From assembly GCA_041687455.1 (NCBI GenBank), contig JAWLBY010000018.1, positions 1 to 64,000 on the forward strand: a DNA stretch of 64,000 bases. Direction: 5' to 3'. Under the pieces are notes generated by a model. It did no database searches. It was not told the DNA's origin and saw only the letters and a program-made list of their open reading frames with translations. Positions 27,167 to 37,039 of this stretch are shown one piece after another. Each line of letters starts with the position of its first letter. Within the stretch, counting starts at the first letter, position 1. Source of the DNA: JAWLBY01 sp041687455. Lineage in GTDB: Bacteria; Pseudomonadota; Gammaproteobacteria; Xanthomonadales; Xanthomonadaceae. Made by a program: the position numbers and the translations under genes.

Positions 27167-29140
27167 CTACTGCGGCGCCGGGCCGAACAGTGCGACCCGT
27201 TCGCCGTCTGCCCGCCGCATCGGCTGGCCGGGCCTGCAGCCGAACGCTTCGGCGAAGGCGGGCAGGTGCGCCAGCGGCCCGTTGACGCGGAATTCGGCCG
27301 GTGGCTGACGTTCGCTGCGGACGACGCGCAACAGCTCGGCATCGCGATAGTTGCGCCGCCACAGTTGCGCCCAGCCGAGGAAGAAGCGCTGTGCCGGCGT
27401 GCGGCCATTGCGCTCCGGCGCGGCGAGATCGTGCGAGCGCGCAAGCGCGCGCCAGGCCAGTTCGACGCCGGCGAGATCGGCCGCATTGACCGCCAGCGTA
27501 CGCTGGCCATCGATCGACGCGCCGAGCGCGCGATAGCCGGAATACTGCTCGACCAGCGGCGCAACATGCGAGCGGAACGCGGCGATCCGCGCCTCGCTGA
27601 CCTGCTGGCCGGCCCAGGCTGCACCGGCCAGGTCGACCGCATGCAGCAGCTCGTGGCCGATCAGCGCACCGAGCGCACCGTGGCTGTGCGCCGGATCGCG
27701 CTCCGGCTGGAACAGCGGCGACTGCAGCACGCCGATGCCGAGCTGCAGCTTGTTGCTGCGCGAGTCGTACTGCACCGCCATCGCCGGCGTGCCGCGCGGT
27801 GGCAGCCGCGGCGCGCGCGCAGCGACCGCGGCGAGTCGGCTGCGCTGGAACTGCGCGGCAGCGCGCAGCACGTTGTCGAGATAGCGGCGACGGTCGAACG
27901 CGATCGGCTTGCCGGCCGCGGGCGCCGCCGGCACGGCGATCTCGACCGCCAGCCTGTCGACCCGCTCGAGCAGCGCGGCGCGCTCGCCAGCCGGAATCCA
28001 CGGCGCCTGTTCGACACCGCTGCGCAATTCGGTCCGCAGCGACTCGACCAGCCGCTCGGCCGCCGCGCGCCGCGGCTCCGGCAGATGCCGTTCGGCCAGT
28101 GCACGGTCGAACTGCGCGCCGAGCACCCGTTCGGTCGCTTGCAGCACGCGTTCGGCGCGGCTGCGACGGATCGTCTCGCCGCGCAGCACACCGTCGTGGA
28201 ACGCGTCGTGTACGGCGACGATCTCGCGGTCGAGGAATGGTGCCAGCAGATGCGCGATCCGGAATTTCAGCCACGCGCGCCACTGCACCGGATGGGCGTT
28301 CGCGATCAGTGCGTCGAGTTCACTGAAGTAGGCCGGATCGGCGATTGCGACGCGGCTCGACGATAGCCCGTGGGCCTTGCTCCAGCCGCGCCAGTCGAGC
28401 GACGGGAAGCGCCGTCCGAACTCGCGCAGGCTGCCGAGCTCGGCGCTGCCGGCGGTGCCATAGGCCGGCCAGCCGCGCGCGAGCCGCATCTCGGCATCGA
28501 GCACCCAGGCCGCATCGGTGGCCGGATCCGGGCTGCCGATCAGGCCGAGCAGTTGCTCGACGTAGCGCCGGTAGTTGCCGAGCAGTTCGCGGGTGTCCGG
28601 ATCGTCGCGCAGGTAGTAGTCGCGGTCCGGCAGGCCGAGCCCACCGGCCGCCAGCACCACGGTCGGCGTGCCGCCGTGCAGTTGCACGTCGGTGCGGAAG
28701 GCGACCGGAAGGCCGCGCGCATGCAGCGCGTTCAGCAGCGCAGGCACCTGGCCGGGCGGCTTGCCGATCTTGCCGATCTTGTCGATCCCGGCCAGCAGCG
28801 CGGCCAGCGGCGCGCGGCCGGTCGCCTCGATCGCCGCCTCGTCGAGGCCGCTGGCGATGAAATCGGCCAGCGGTTCGCCGACTCGCGTCGGGTCCGCGGC
28901 CAGCGCATCGACCAGCGCCAGTTGCCGCTCGCGGTGGCGGGCGGCGAGCTGGTCCAGCAGTCCGAAGCTGGCTTTGCCGGCCGGCACCGGATGGCTGCGC
29001 AGCCAGCTTCCGTTGGCATGCCGGTAGAAGTCGGCGCAGGCAGCGACGGCGGTATCGAGATCGCGATCGTCGAGTCCGTCGGCAGCAGCGAGCGGAACCA
29101 GCAGGGCAAGCAGGGCGGCAACAGGCAGGCGTCGGAGCAT
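27167..29140 (-). CDS. M13-family metallopeptidase-like protein with altered zinc site
   Basis: The 657-residue protein has a signal peptide (MLRRLPVAALLALLVPLAAA) and the neprilysin/PepO layout. The zinc motif HELLH is at residues 496-500, but the third ligand motif ExxxD is VNAAD (551-555), with Val where Glu is expected. The substrate-binding N-A-F/Y motif is also changed (MAVQYDSRSNK). It may be inactive or act as a scaffold. Met codons at 29170 and 29233 are alternatives; 29140 gives the best signal peptide. It is divergent from the deacetylase-like gene. Confidence 0.9.
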   Translation of the reverse strand: MLRRLPVAALLALLVPLAAADGLDDRDLDTAVAACADFYRHANGSWLRSHPVPAGKASFGLLDQLAARHRERQLALVDALAADPTRVGEPLADFIASGLDEAAIEATGRAPLAALLAGIDKIGKIGKPPGQVPALLNALHARGLPVAFRTDVQLHGGTPTVVLAAGGLGLPDRDYYLRDDPDTRELLGNYRRYVEQLLGLIGSPDPATDAAWVLDAEMRLARGWPAYGTAGSAELGSLREFGRRFPSLDWRGWSKAHGLSSSRVAIADPAYFSELDALIANAHPVQWRAWLKFRIAHLLAPFLDREIVAVHDAFHDGVLRGETIRRSRAERVLQATERVLGAQFDRALAERHLPEPRRAAAERLVESLRTELRSGVEQAPWIPAGERAALLERVDRLAVEIAVPAAPAAGKPIAFDRRRYLDNVLRAAAQFQRSRLAAVAARAPRLPPRGTPAMAVQYDSRSNKLQLGIGVLQSPLFQPERDPAHSHGALGALIGHELLHAVDLAGAAWAGQQVSEARIAAFRSHVAPLVEQYSGYRALGASIDGQRTLAVNAADLAGVELAWRALARSHDLAAPERNGRTPAQRFFLGWAQLWRRNYRDAELLRVVRSERQPPAEFRVNGPLAHLPAFAEAFGCRPGQPMRRADGERVALFGPAPQ

Positions 29141-29262
29141 CGGCGGCAGGCGTGCGGGCGGTCGCGGCATTCTAGCCGTGCCGGCGATGAACGTTTCGGC
29201 GCGGGTGGCATCGGCGGCTGCAGGGCTCGACAAGCCGCGGCCCGGCGCCGCAGGCTGCAGCG

Positions 29263-30174
29263 ATGAAAGCGTTCCATTGCGATCAGTTCGTGCTGCCGCT
29301 GCCGGACGGCCACCGCTTCCCGATGGCGAAATACCGACGGCTGGCCGAGCGCGTCGCCGACGCGGCGGCGCCGCTCGGCATCACGCTGCACGAGCCGGAG
29401 GCGGCGACCCGTGCCGACCTCGAGCGGGTGCATTGCCCGGACTACGTGGCGCGCATGCTGTCCGGCCGCGACGTCGAACAGGACATGCGGCGGATCGGCT
29501 TTCCGTGGTCGGCGGCGCTGATCGAGCGCTCGCGGCGCTCGGCCGGCGGCACGATCGCCGCACTTCGCGCGGCCCTGGCTGGCGATGGCGTCGCGGTCAA
29601 CCTGGCCGGCGGCACGCATCACGCCGGGCATGCCCGCGGCGGGGGCTATTGCGTGTTCAACGATTCGGTCGTCGCGGCGCGGCATGTGCAGCAGGCCGGG
29701 CTCGCACGTCGGTTGCTGGTGGTCGATCTCGACGTCCATCACGGCAACGGCACGGCCGAACTGTGCGCGGACGATTCGACGATCTTCACGTTTTCGATCC
29801 ACGCCGCGCGCAACTACCCGGCGGTCAAGCCGCCGTCCGATCTGGACGTCGCGCTCGACGACGGCTGCGGTGATGCCGAATACCTCGACACGCTGGCGCG
29901 GCACCTGCCGCAGGCGATCGCGTGCGCGCGACCCGACGCCATGCTGTATCTGGCCGGTGCCGATCCGTATGTCGATGACCGGCTCGGTTTCCTGGCGCTG
30001 ACGAAGCCCGGCCTGCGCGAGCGCGACCGCTACGTGCTGGCGAGCTGCCAACGGCACGGCCTGCCGCTGTCGATCAGCATGGCCGGCGGCTACGCCGAAG
30101 AAGTCGACGACATCGTCGACATCCATTTCGCGACGGTTCGCGAGGCGGCGGGGCGGTGCCGGGCGGTGGCATGA
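29263..30174 (+). CDS. histone deacetylase-family amidohydrolase
   Basis: The 303-residue cytoplasmic enzyme belongs to the arginase/deacetylase fold. The zinc and charge-relay motifs are visible: GGTHHAGHARGGGYCVFND, VVDLDVHHGNGTAE (zinc Asp and His) and LAGADPYVDDRLG. Bacterial members act on acetylated polyamines, acetoin or lysines; the true substrate cannot be read from sequence. It stands alone, with REP-like elements after it. Confidence 0.93.
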   Translation: MKAFHCDQFVLPLPDGHRFPMAKYRRLAERVADAAAPLGITLHEPEAATRADLERVHCPDYVARMLSGRDVEQDMRRIGFPWSAALIERSRRSAGGTIAALRAALAGDGVAVNLAGGTHHAGHARGGGYCVFNDSVVAARHVQQAGLARRLLVVDLDVHHGNGTAELCADDSTIFTFSIHAARNYPAVKPPSDLDVALDDGCGDAEYLDTLARHLPQAIACARPDAMLYLAGADPYVDDRLGFLALTKPGLRERDRYVLASCQRHGLPLSISMAGGYAEEVDDIVDIHFATVREAAGRCRAVA

Positions 30175-30210
30175 CCGGCGCGGTTTGGGCGCTGCGCAGC
30201 GTTCCACCCG

Positions 30211-30322
30211 GTGGGAGCGGCTTCAGCCGCGATCACTGTTCGTTACTCTGTCCAGGCAGAGAAATACGGGATCGCGCCGCTCGCACCGTTTCCGAGCCGC
30301 ACGGTCGGGGCTGAAGCCCCGG
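30211..30322. repeat. REP-like hairpin pair
   Basis: GTGGGAGCGGCTTCAGCCGC begins at 30211, and TCGGGGCTGAAGCCCCGG at 30305-30322 is a related element in opposite orientation. They lie between the convergent deacetylase and M16 genes, like the pair at 24153-24243. Confidence 0.7.
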
Positions 30323-30353
30323 CTTCCGGAAAGCCGTCAGCCGGTGAGGGCTT

Positions 30354-31766
30354 TCAATCCTTCGTCGGCGCAAAGCGCGGCGCGCTGATCGGCATCTCGG
30401 TGACCGGGCCGTACTTGCCGACCTGCTCGCGGATCTTGCCGGCATCGCCGATCAGCACCATGACCAGATCGTCCGATTTCGGGAACACCGACGTCGCCGC
30501 GCGGGCGCTGCCGACGTCGATCGCGCGGACGCGATCGGCGTAGCGGTCGACTTCGTCGCGCGACAGGCCGAACAGCTCCAGCGTGTTCAGCTCGCCGGCC
30601 AGTTGCGGCGCGGTCTCGAGCGTCGGCGGGAACTGTCCGAGCATGTAGTTGCGGCCGGATTCGACCATCGCCGCATCGATCGCGTCGCCGTGCAGCCGGT
30701 CGAGCGTCGCCAGCGCGAGGTCGAGCGCCTCGACGGTCGATTCGGTGCGGGTGAACGACGTGATCGCGACCGGGCCGGGCTGCGGCATCCGGATGATGCC
30801 GGAGCGCGCGCCGTAGGTCAGGCCGGTGCGCACGCGCAGTTCCGAGTTCAGCATCGACGTGAAGCGGCCGCCGAACAGCGTGTTGACCAGTTCCTGCGGC
30901 ACCCGCTGCGGATCGTCGATCGCGGCGCCGACGTTGCCGAGCCAGAAGTAGGTCTGCGTTGCGCCCGGCTTGTCGACCAGCAGCACACGGCGGCCCTGTT
31001 CGCGTGGTTTGGCCGTGATCTGCGGCAGCGTGGCGTCGGCGGCAGGCCAGTCGCCGAAAGCGCCGGCCAGCATCGATTTCATCCGGGCGCTGTCGAAATC
31101 GCCGACTGCGGTCACGATCAGCCGGTCGCCGCCGAGCCGCTGGCGGTGGAAGCCCGTCACGTCGTCGTGGGTGATTGCCGCCAGCGTCTCCTCGCTGCCG
31201 CCATTCGGTCGGCCGTACGGATGGTCGCGGAACAGCCAGGCGCGGCCGTACTGACCGATCAGCCGGTCCGGTCCGCCGTCCTTGGCCGCGATCAGTGACT
31301 TGATCGCGCGGTCACGGACCTTGTCGAACTCGTCCTTCGACAGATGCGGGCGGCGCAGCGCGTCCGCGGCCAGTTCGACCATCAGCGTGGCGTCCTCGGC
31401 CAGGAATTCGGCCGACAGGCCAAGTGCATTGTTGCCGGCGCCGATCGACAGCCGGCCGCCGACCGCGTCGATCGCCTCGGCGAAGCGAGCGGCGTCGCGC
31501 TCGGCGGCGCCCTTCTGCATCAGTTCGGCGAGCAGCGCAGCGGTACCGTCGCGGCCGACCGGATCGGCCAGGCTGCCGCCGCGGATGCTGATGTCGAGCG
31601 CGACCAACGGCACGTCGCGCTTCACGGCGAGTTGCAGCACGGCGCCGTTGTCGAGCACATGACGTTCGAAGTCGGGTAGCCGCACCGACTGACCGCAGGC
31701 GGCGAAACTCGCGGCGCACAGCGCCACTGCGGTGCCGGCAAGGCGAAGCACGGACATCGGGTTCAT
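30354..31766 (-). CDS. M16 peptidase, non-catalytic partner subunit
   Basis: The 470-residue exported protein has a signal peptide ending near AASFAACG. It has the insulinase fold but no HxxEH zinc motif at the expected place (the segment reads GRDGTAALLAELMQKG), and keeps the RTGLTYGA substrate-side motif. Together with the upstream gene it should form the two-chain periplasmic M16 pair, in which one chain supplies zinc and the other the substrate-binding Arg/Tyr. The genes are 23 bp apart. Confidence 0.92.
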   Translation of the reverse strand: MNPMSVLRLAGTAVALCAASFAACGQSVRLPDFERHVLDNGAVLQLAVKRDVPLVALDISIRGGSLADPVGRDGTAALLAELMQKGAAERDAARFAEAIDAVGGRLSIGAGNNALGLSAEFLAEDATLMVELAADALRRPHLSKDEFDKVRDRAIKSLIAAKDGGPDRLIGQYGRAWLFRDHPYGRPNGGSEETLAAITHDDVTGFHRQRLGGDRLIVTAVGDFDSARMKSMLAGAFGDWPAADATLPQITAKPREQGRRVLLVDKPGATQTYFWLGNVGAAIDDPQRVPQELVNTLFGGRFTSMLNSELRVRTGLTYGARSGIIRMPQPGPVAITSFTRTESTVEALDLALATLDRLHGDAIDAAMVESGRNYMLGQFPPTLETAPQLAGELNTLELFGLSRDEVDRYADRVRAIDVGSARAATSVFPKSDDLVMVLIGDAGKIREQVGKYGPVTEMPISAPRFAPTKD

Positions 31767-31789
31767 TCGGAATCCTTGTTCGGGCGCAA

Positions 31790-33136
31790 TCAGTTCGCCG
31801 CCAGCGGCAGCAGCGTGCCGACGGTGCGGTTGTCCGGCTGCAGGTACTTCGCCGCGACGCGGCGGATGTCGTCGACGGTGACCGCGGCGTAGCGCTGCGG
31901 CGCCGCGAACAGTGCGCGGTGGTCGCCGTGGAATACCTCGTGGCTGCCGAGTGCCTGGGCCTTGCCGGAGATCGTCGCCATGCCGCGCCAGAACTGGGCG
32001 AGCTTCTGCTTGCGCGCCTTCGCCAGTTCGGCTTCGGCGACGCCGTCGGCGGCGATCTTCGCAAGCTCGGCACCAATCGTCGTCTCGACTGCCGCGACCT
32101 CGGCGCCGGGCGGCAGCACCGCATACAGGCTCAACAGGCCCGGATCGAAGCCGTTCTGCAGGAAGCCGCCGACCGAGATCGCGGCCTGGGTCTCCTCGAC
32201 CAGCAGCCGATGCAGTCGCGACGACTCGCCGGTGGTCAACATCGCCTGCAGCAGTTCGAGCGCCGGTGCATCGGCATCGCTGGCGCGGGTCGCGTGCCAG
32301 GACATCATCAGCAGCGGCGTCTGCGACTCCTTGCGCACCACGACGCGGCGCTCGCCCTTCTGCTCGGGTTCGACGGTGGTGACCGCGCGTGGCGCCGGCT
32401 GCGACGGAATCGTGCCGATCCGGCGCTCGGCCAGCGCGAACACCTGGTCCGGATCGACCGCGCCGACCACCAGCAAAGTCGCGTTGTTCGGCGCGTAATA
32501 GGTGCGATAGAAATCGCGCAACTGTTCGCTGGTCCAGTTCTCGATGTCGGACGGCCAGCCGATCACCGGAAACTGGTACGGATGGGCGACGAACGCGGTC
32601 GACTGGACCTGTTCGTACAGCGAGCCGAAGTTGTCGTTGTCGACTCGCGAGCGGCGCTCGGAATAGACGACGCCGCGCTCGCTCTCGACCACCTTCGGGT
32701 CGAAATCGAGGTTCTGCATGCGGTCGCCTTCGAGTTCGAAGATCAGCTCGAGCGCGTGGTTCGGGAACCAGTTCTGGTAGACCGTCACGTCGTTCGACGT
32801 GTAGGCGTTGTTGGCGCCGCCGGCCGCTTCCATCGTGCGGTCGAACTCGCCCGGCGCGCGCGTCGTCGTGCCGTTGAACATCATGTGTTCGAAGTAGTGC
32901 GCGATGCCGGTGATGCCCGGGTATTCGTTGCGGCCACCGACCCGGTACCAGGTGTACATCGCGACGTTCGGGATGTCGTGGTCGGGCCAGACGATGACCT
33001 TCAGGCCGTTGTCGAGCGTGCGGGTCACGATCGTGTCGGCGCCGGCAACGGCGGTCTGCGCCGATGCGCCGGCGCTGGCGAGCGCGGCGGCCAGCGCGGC
33101 GGCGGCGAGTGGCGATCGGAACGGAATTCGGGACAT
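31790..33136 (-). CDS. M16 zinc metallopeptidase, catalytic subunit
   Basis: The 448-residue exported protein has a signal peptide (cleaved near ASAGASA) and the inverted zinc motif HYFEH with the downstream Glu in LELIFELEGDRM. It degrades peptides in the periplasm with its partner encoded downstream. The ATG at 33136 starts MSRIPFRSP, a proper signal peptide; the longer open frame is meaningless. No regulatory site is obvious in the 232 bp before it. Confidence 0.94.
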   Translation of the reverse strand: MSRIPFRSPLAAAALAAALASAGASAQTAVAGADTIVTRTLDNGLKVIVWPDHDIPNVAMYTWYRVGGRNEYPGITGIAHYFEHMMFNGTTTRAPGEFDRTMEAAGGANNAYTSNDVTVYQNWFPNHALELIFELEGDRMQNLDFDPKVVESERGVVYSERRSRVDNDNFGSLYEQVQSTAFVAHPYQFPVIGWPSDIENWTSEQLRDFYRTYYAPNNATLLVVGAVDPDQVFALAERRIGTIPSQPAPRAVTTVEPEQKGERRVVVRKESQTPLLMMSWHATRASDADAPALELLQAMLTTGESSRLHRLLVEETQAAISVGGFLQNGFDPGLLSLYAVLPPGAEVAAVETTIGAELAKIAADGVAEAELAKARKQKLAQFWRGMATISGKAQALGSHEVFHGDHRALFAAPQRYAAVTVDDIRRVAAKYLQPDNRTVGTLLPLAAN

Positions 33137-33368
33137 GGCGGCGGATCCGGCAGGGGTCGCAGGCTTATAGACGCGCGCAGCGGCGTGGGCAAGTGGCGAA
33201 GGGCCCGGTTGCCTGCTGCAATGCAACGGAGCGCTGCGGTTTTCCGCCGCACGGTGACAACCGGCCCCCCTTCGCGAGTTGACCGCCATCAACCGGGTCG
33301 ACACCGATGGCTGCAATGGCGGCCCGATCCGTTCACACTCGGCCCATGGCAGGCAGGCTCGAGAGGAC

Positions 33369-34778
33369 ATGATGCGCAAACAGAAGCGGATGCGGGTGCA
33401 TATCCATGGTGCGGCCGGCGAGGTGACCGGATCGCGGCACCTGCTCGAATTCGGCGACAAGCGCGTGCTGCTCGAGTGCGGCCTGTTCCAGGGCGGTCGC
33501 AGCGAGACCGCGCGCAACGCGGCCGGTTTCGGCTTCGACCCGCGCGAACTCGATGCGGTGGTGATCAGCCACGCCCACATCGACCATCTCGGCCGGTTGC
33601 CGCTGCTGGTCAAGCGCGGCTTCTCCGGTCCGGTCTACGCGACCCGCGCGACGGTCGACCTCGCGCGGATCATGCTCGAGGATTCCGCTTCGCTGGCGGC
33701 GGCCGACGCCGAGAAGGAGAACCGCGCGCGGCTTCGGCATGGCGATGCGCTGATCGAGCCGCTGTACACGCTGCGCGATGTGGTCGACACGCTGCGGCTG
33801 ATGCAGCCACTCGAATACGGGCAGCGGCACGAGATCGTCGACGGGTTGACGCTGCGCTTCGAGGACGCCGGCCACATCATCGGCTCGGCGATCGTCGAGC
33901 TGGTCGGCGAGCAGGCCGGGCACCGGCGCAGACTGGTCTTTTCCGGCGATCTCGGCGCGCGCGGCGCGCCGATCCTGCGCGACCCGACCATCATGCAGGA
34001 AGCCGACCTGGTGCTGATGGAGAGCACCTACGGCGACCGCGATCATCGCAGCCGCGCCGATACCGTCCGCGAGATCGGCGATGTGCTCAGGCAGGCACGG
34101 CAGGATGGCGGCAACGTGCTGATCCCGGCGTTCGCGGTCGGCCGCAGCCAGGAACTGCTGTACTGGATGGCGCGGCATTTCGACGAGTGGGAGCTCGGCC
34201 ACTGGCAGATATTCCTCGACTCGCCGATGGCGACCAAGGTCACCGAGCTGTACCGTCGGCATGCCGACCTGTTCGACGAGAAAGCGCGAGCGCTGGTCAA
34301 CGACGGCGGCAATCCGTTCAAGATGCCGAACCTGCGGCTGATCACCGACGTGCAGGATTCGATCGCGCTGAACCGCCGCGCCAGCGGCTGCATCATCATC
34401 GCCGGCTCCGGCATGTGCAACGGCGGTCGCATCCGCCATCACCTGCGGCACAACCTGTGGCGCGAGAACTGCGACGTGATCTTCCCGGGCTTCCAGGCCC
34501 GCGGCACGCTCGGACGGCAACTGGTCGACGGCGCCGATTTCGTCAACATCTACGGCGAGCGGATCCGCGTGCGGGCACGCCGGCACACGATTGGTGGCCT
34601 GTCCGCGCATGCCGACCAGAGCGGTCTGTGCCGCTGGTACGGTCACTTCCACGGCCGTCCGCCGGTGGTGCTGGTGCATGGCGAGGAAAACGCACGCGAG
34701 GCGCTGGCCGAACGCCTGCGCAGCGAGTTCGGCGCGAAGGTCGGGCTCGGGCGGCTCGGCGGCGCGGTCGATGTCTGA
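33369..34778 (+). CDS. metallo-beta-lactamase/beta-CASP fold hydrolase (RNA-processing type)
   Basis: The 469-residue protein has the HAHIDHLGRLP zinc motif, later ligands in FEDAGHIIGSA and LVFSGDLG, and the beta-CASP domain (about residues 240-370), ending with the RMMBL segment FPGFQARGTLGR and GGLSAHADQ. Such proteins are usually RNases of the CPSF-73/YsgA kind; the substrate in bacteria is often unknown. Two adjacent ATGs (33369 and 33372) follow GAGAGGA; the second has better spacing. Confidence 0.93.
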   Translation: MMRKQKRMRVHIHGAAGEVTGSRHLLEFGDKRVLLECGLFQGGRSETARNAAGFGFDPRELDAVVISHAHIDHLGRLPLLVKRGFSGPVYATRATVDLARIMLEDSASLAAADAEKENRARLRHGDALIEPLYTLRDVVDTLRLMQPLEYGQRHEIVDGLTLRFEDAGHIIGSAIVELVGEQAGHRRRLVFSGDLGARGAPILRDPTIMQEADLVLMESTYGDRDHRSRADTVREIGDVLRQARQDGGNVLIPAFAVGRSQELLYWMARHFDEWELGHWQIFLDSPMATKVTELYRRHADLFDEKARALVNDGGNPFKMPNLRLITDVQDSIALNRRASGCIIIAGSGMCNGGRIRHHLRHNLWRENCDVIFPGFQARGTLGRQLVDGADFVNIYGERIRVRARRHTIGGLSAHADQSGLCRWYGHFHGRPPVVLVHGEENAREALAERLRSEFGAKVGLGRLGGAVDV

Positions 34779-34792
34779 GGTGCCGGCCGAGC

Positions 34793-35533
34793 ATGCCCGG
34801 CGCCGTCGCTGACCGATCGACGCGAGTTCCGGCCGAGCTGCACCGCAGGCAGGCCTGGCTGGCGCTCGCGATTGCGATCGCTGCCACCTTTGCGGTTCAC
34901 CGCATTGCGTGGCTGCGCGAGCTCGGCCTGCCGCTGCTGCTCGCCTCGACTCTGGCGCACGAACTCGGCCATGGGCTGACCGCGATCGTGCTCGGCGGCG
35001 AGTTCGAGCGCTTGCTGCTGTGGTGGAACGGCTCCGGCGTGGCCGAGTATTCGGGCCGGTTCTCGCGGCTGTCGCTCGCGGCGATCTCGGCCGGCGGGTT
35101 GCTGGGACCGCCGATCGCCGCGTTCGGCCTGCTGCTGGCCGGTCGTCGCTCGGTCCACGCACATGTCGCGCTCGCGCTGCTGGCAGTGCTGCTCGCGCTG
35201 GCCGGCATCGTCTGGGCCGGCAATCTGCTCGCGATCGGCACCTGCCTGCTGTTCGCCGCGGTGCTCGGTCTGCTGGCGTGGAAGGCGTCGAAATGGCTGA
35301 GCCAGATCGTCTGCGTGTTCCTGGCCGTGCAGCTTGCACTGGCATCGTTCTCGCGCGGCGATTACCTGTTCACCGCGCAGGCGGTCACCGGACGCGGCGC
35401 GATGCCGTCGGACGTCGCCCAGATCGCCGCGGCGCTGTGGTTGCCGTACTGGTTCTGGGGCACGCTGATCGCGCTGCTGTCGCTCGGGCTGCTTGCGCTC
35501 GGCGCCTGGCGCTTCGCACGTTCGCTGGCCTGA
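34793..35533 (+). CDS. M50-type membrane metalloprotease-like protein
   Basis: The 246-residue protein has about six membrane segments and the intramembrane zinc motif HELGH within STLAHELGHGLTAIVLGGEFE. It belongs to the M50B-like group often found as short stand-alone proteins; the substrate is unknown. The start at 34793 is 14 bp after the hydrolase stop, so the pair is probably cotranscribed. Confidence 0.85.
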   Translation: MPGAVADRSTRVPAELHRRQAWLALAIAIAATFAVHRIAWLRELGLPLLLASTLAHELGHGLTAIVLGGEFERLLLWWNGSGVAEYSGRFSRLSLAAISAGGLLGPPIAAFGLLLAGRRSVHAHVALALLAVLLALAGIVWAGNLLAIGTCLLFAAVLGLLAWKASKWLSQIVCVFLAVQLALASFSRGDYLFTAQAVTGRGAMPSDVAQIAAALWLPYWFWGTLIALLSLGLLALGAWRFARSLA

Positions 35534-35572
35534 TCGCTGCATGTCCGGTTCGAAACTTTCCGAGGACAACCG

Positions 35573-36157
35573 ATGAACAAACGCATCCGGATCCAGTCCA
35601 TCGCGCCGGCGCTGCTCGCTGCGGCCATCGCGCCGCAGGCTGCGGCCGCCGACGAACTGCGCGACTGCATGGCCTGCCATGCGCCCGACAACCGGCAGGG
35701 CGAGGTGCCGGTCATCGAGGGCCAGCACGCCGAATACCTGAAGGCCCAACTGCAGCGTTTCCGCGATCGCCATCGGCAGGCCTTTCCGATGGATGCGCTG
35801 GCCCGCGGCCTCGACGATGCCGCGATCGAGCGGATCGCCGACGCGCTGTCGCAGCGCCCGTGGCGTTCGGCCGACGCGTCGCCGCCGGCCGATGCGGTTG
35901 CGGCCGGCGAGCGCCTGATCGAGCACTTCCAGTGCACCGCCTGCCACGGCGACGCGATGCGCGGTGGCGACGTGATCCCGCGGGTGGCCGGCCAGCAGCC
36001 GGGATATCTGGCGCGGCAGATTCACGCCTTCGTCGAGCACGGTCGCTACCACCCGCCGACCGGCACCGGCGCGCGGATGTATTCGATCGACGCCGACGAG
36101 GCCGCGGCGATCGGCGCCGCACTGCACGCGATGGGCGAGCGGCCGGCGGTCGACTGA
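35573..36157 (+). CDS. diheme cytochrome c (c4-like)
   Basis: The 194-residue periplasmic protein has a signal peptide ending AAAA and two haem-binding motifs, CMACH (near residue 32) and CTACH (near residue 121), each in a cytochrome c domain with a later Met ligand candidate (FPMDALA and MYSIDA regions). Such proteins carry electrons to terminal oxidases or other reductases. It lies after the M50-like gene and before a convergent DUF502 gene. Confidence 0.93.
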   Translation: MNKRIRIQSIAPALLAAAIAPQAAAADELRDCMACHAPDNRQGEVPVIEGQHAEYLKAQLQRFRDRHRQAFPMDALARGLDDAAIERIADALSQRPWRSADASPPADAVAAGERLIEHFQCTACHGDAMRGGDVIPRVAGQQPGYLARQIHAFVEHGRYHPPTGTGARMYSIDADEAAAIGAALHAMGERPAVD

Positions 36158-36191
36158 CGGTCTGCCGGCTGCCGCCGCGGATCGCCGCCGA

Positions 36192-36869
36192 TCAGCTCGC
36201 CGCGGATTCCGGACCCGGTTCGCCGGGCCGCCGGTACGGCATGCTGGCCGGTGCGACCGCGCCGCCGGAGATGATGAAGGCCATTGCCTGATCGACGGTC
36301 CAGTCGGTCGGGGTCAGCCGTTCGATCGGGACCACTTCGAGGTAGCCGGAGGTCGGATTCGGCGTGGTCGGCACGTAGACGGCCGCCAGTTCGCGGCCGC
36401 TGCCTTCCTCCTGCAGCACCCGGGTCACGAACCCGACCGCCTTCATGTCGCGGTGCGGAAAGTCGATCAGCACGACGCGCTGTGCGCCCTCCGGCTTGGT
36501 CTGCAGCACCGACAGCAGTTTCTTGGTCCCGCCGTAGATCGTCTGCACCAACGGAATCCGTTCGATCAGGCCATCGACCAGCGACAGCACGCGCTTGCCG
36601 ACCACCCGGCTGGCCAGCCAGCCGAGCCCGTACAGGAACGTCACCGTCAGCACGACCGCCAGCGTGAAGCGAACCCAGTCGATACCGAGCACGCCGCCGA
36701 GGCCCGGCAGCAGCCGGTCGGCCATCCGCGTCATCGCCGCGACCAGCGGCGCGCCGAGCTTGGACAACTGGCGCAGAGCGAATTCGAACACGATCCAGGT
36801 CAGCCACAGCGGGAACACCGTCAGCAGGCCGGTCAACAGGTAACGCTGGATATGCAGGGGCGGGCTCAT
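36192..36869 (-). CDS. DUF502 membrane protein
   Basis: The 225-residue protein has two membrane helices near the N-terminus (RYLLTGLLTVFPLWLTWIVF and RFTLAVVLTVTFLYGLGWLA) and a soluble C-terminal domain with LVQTIYGGTKKLL and VIDFPHRDMKAVGFVT-like sequence typical of DUF502. The function of the family is unknown. The extreme C-terminus is Pro/Gly/Ala-rich. Confidence 0.92.
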   Translation of the reverse strand: MSPPLHIQRYLLTGLLTVFPLWLTWIVFEFALRQLSKLGAPLVAAMTRMADRLLPGLGGVLGIDWVRFTLAVVLTVTFLYGLGWLASRVVGKRVLSLVDGLIERIPLVQTIYGGTKKLLSVLQTKPEGAQRVVLIDFPHRDMKAVGFVTRVLQEEGSGRELAAVYVPTTPNPTSGYLEVVPIERLTPTDWTVDQAMAFIISGGAVAPASMPYRRPGEPGPESAAS

Positions 36870-37039
36870 GGGCGCATTCTACGGGGCCGGCGCCGCGGCT
36901 ACCGTGGGTGGCGCCGGCAATCTTGCCGTACGGGCTGGTTGTTCGGCGCGTGTTGCCCGCTCGCCGAAGCAACTTCCGAGTGGACCAGGCGTCGGTGGCG
37001 CCGGCATGCTGAGACCTCGCGATTCACCCCGGAGTCCCG

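Noticed and set aside
23701..27285. Very long plus-strand frame opposite rapA
   Set aside because: Its translation lacks any domain and mirrors the helicase codons; it is a shadow produced by strong third-position GC bias.
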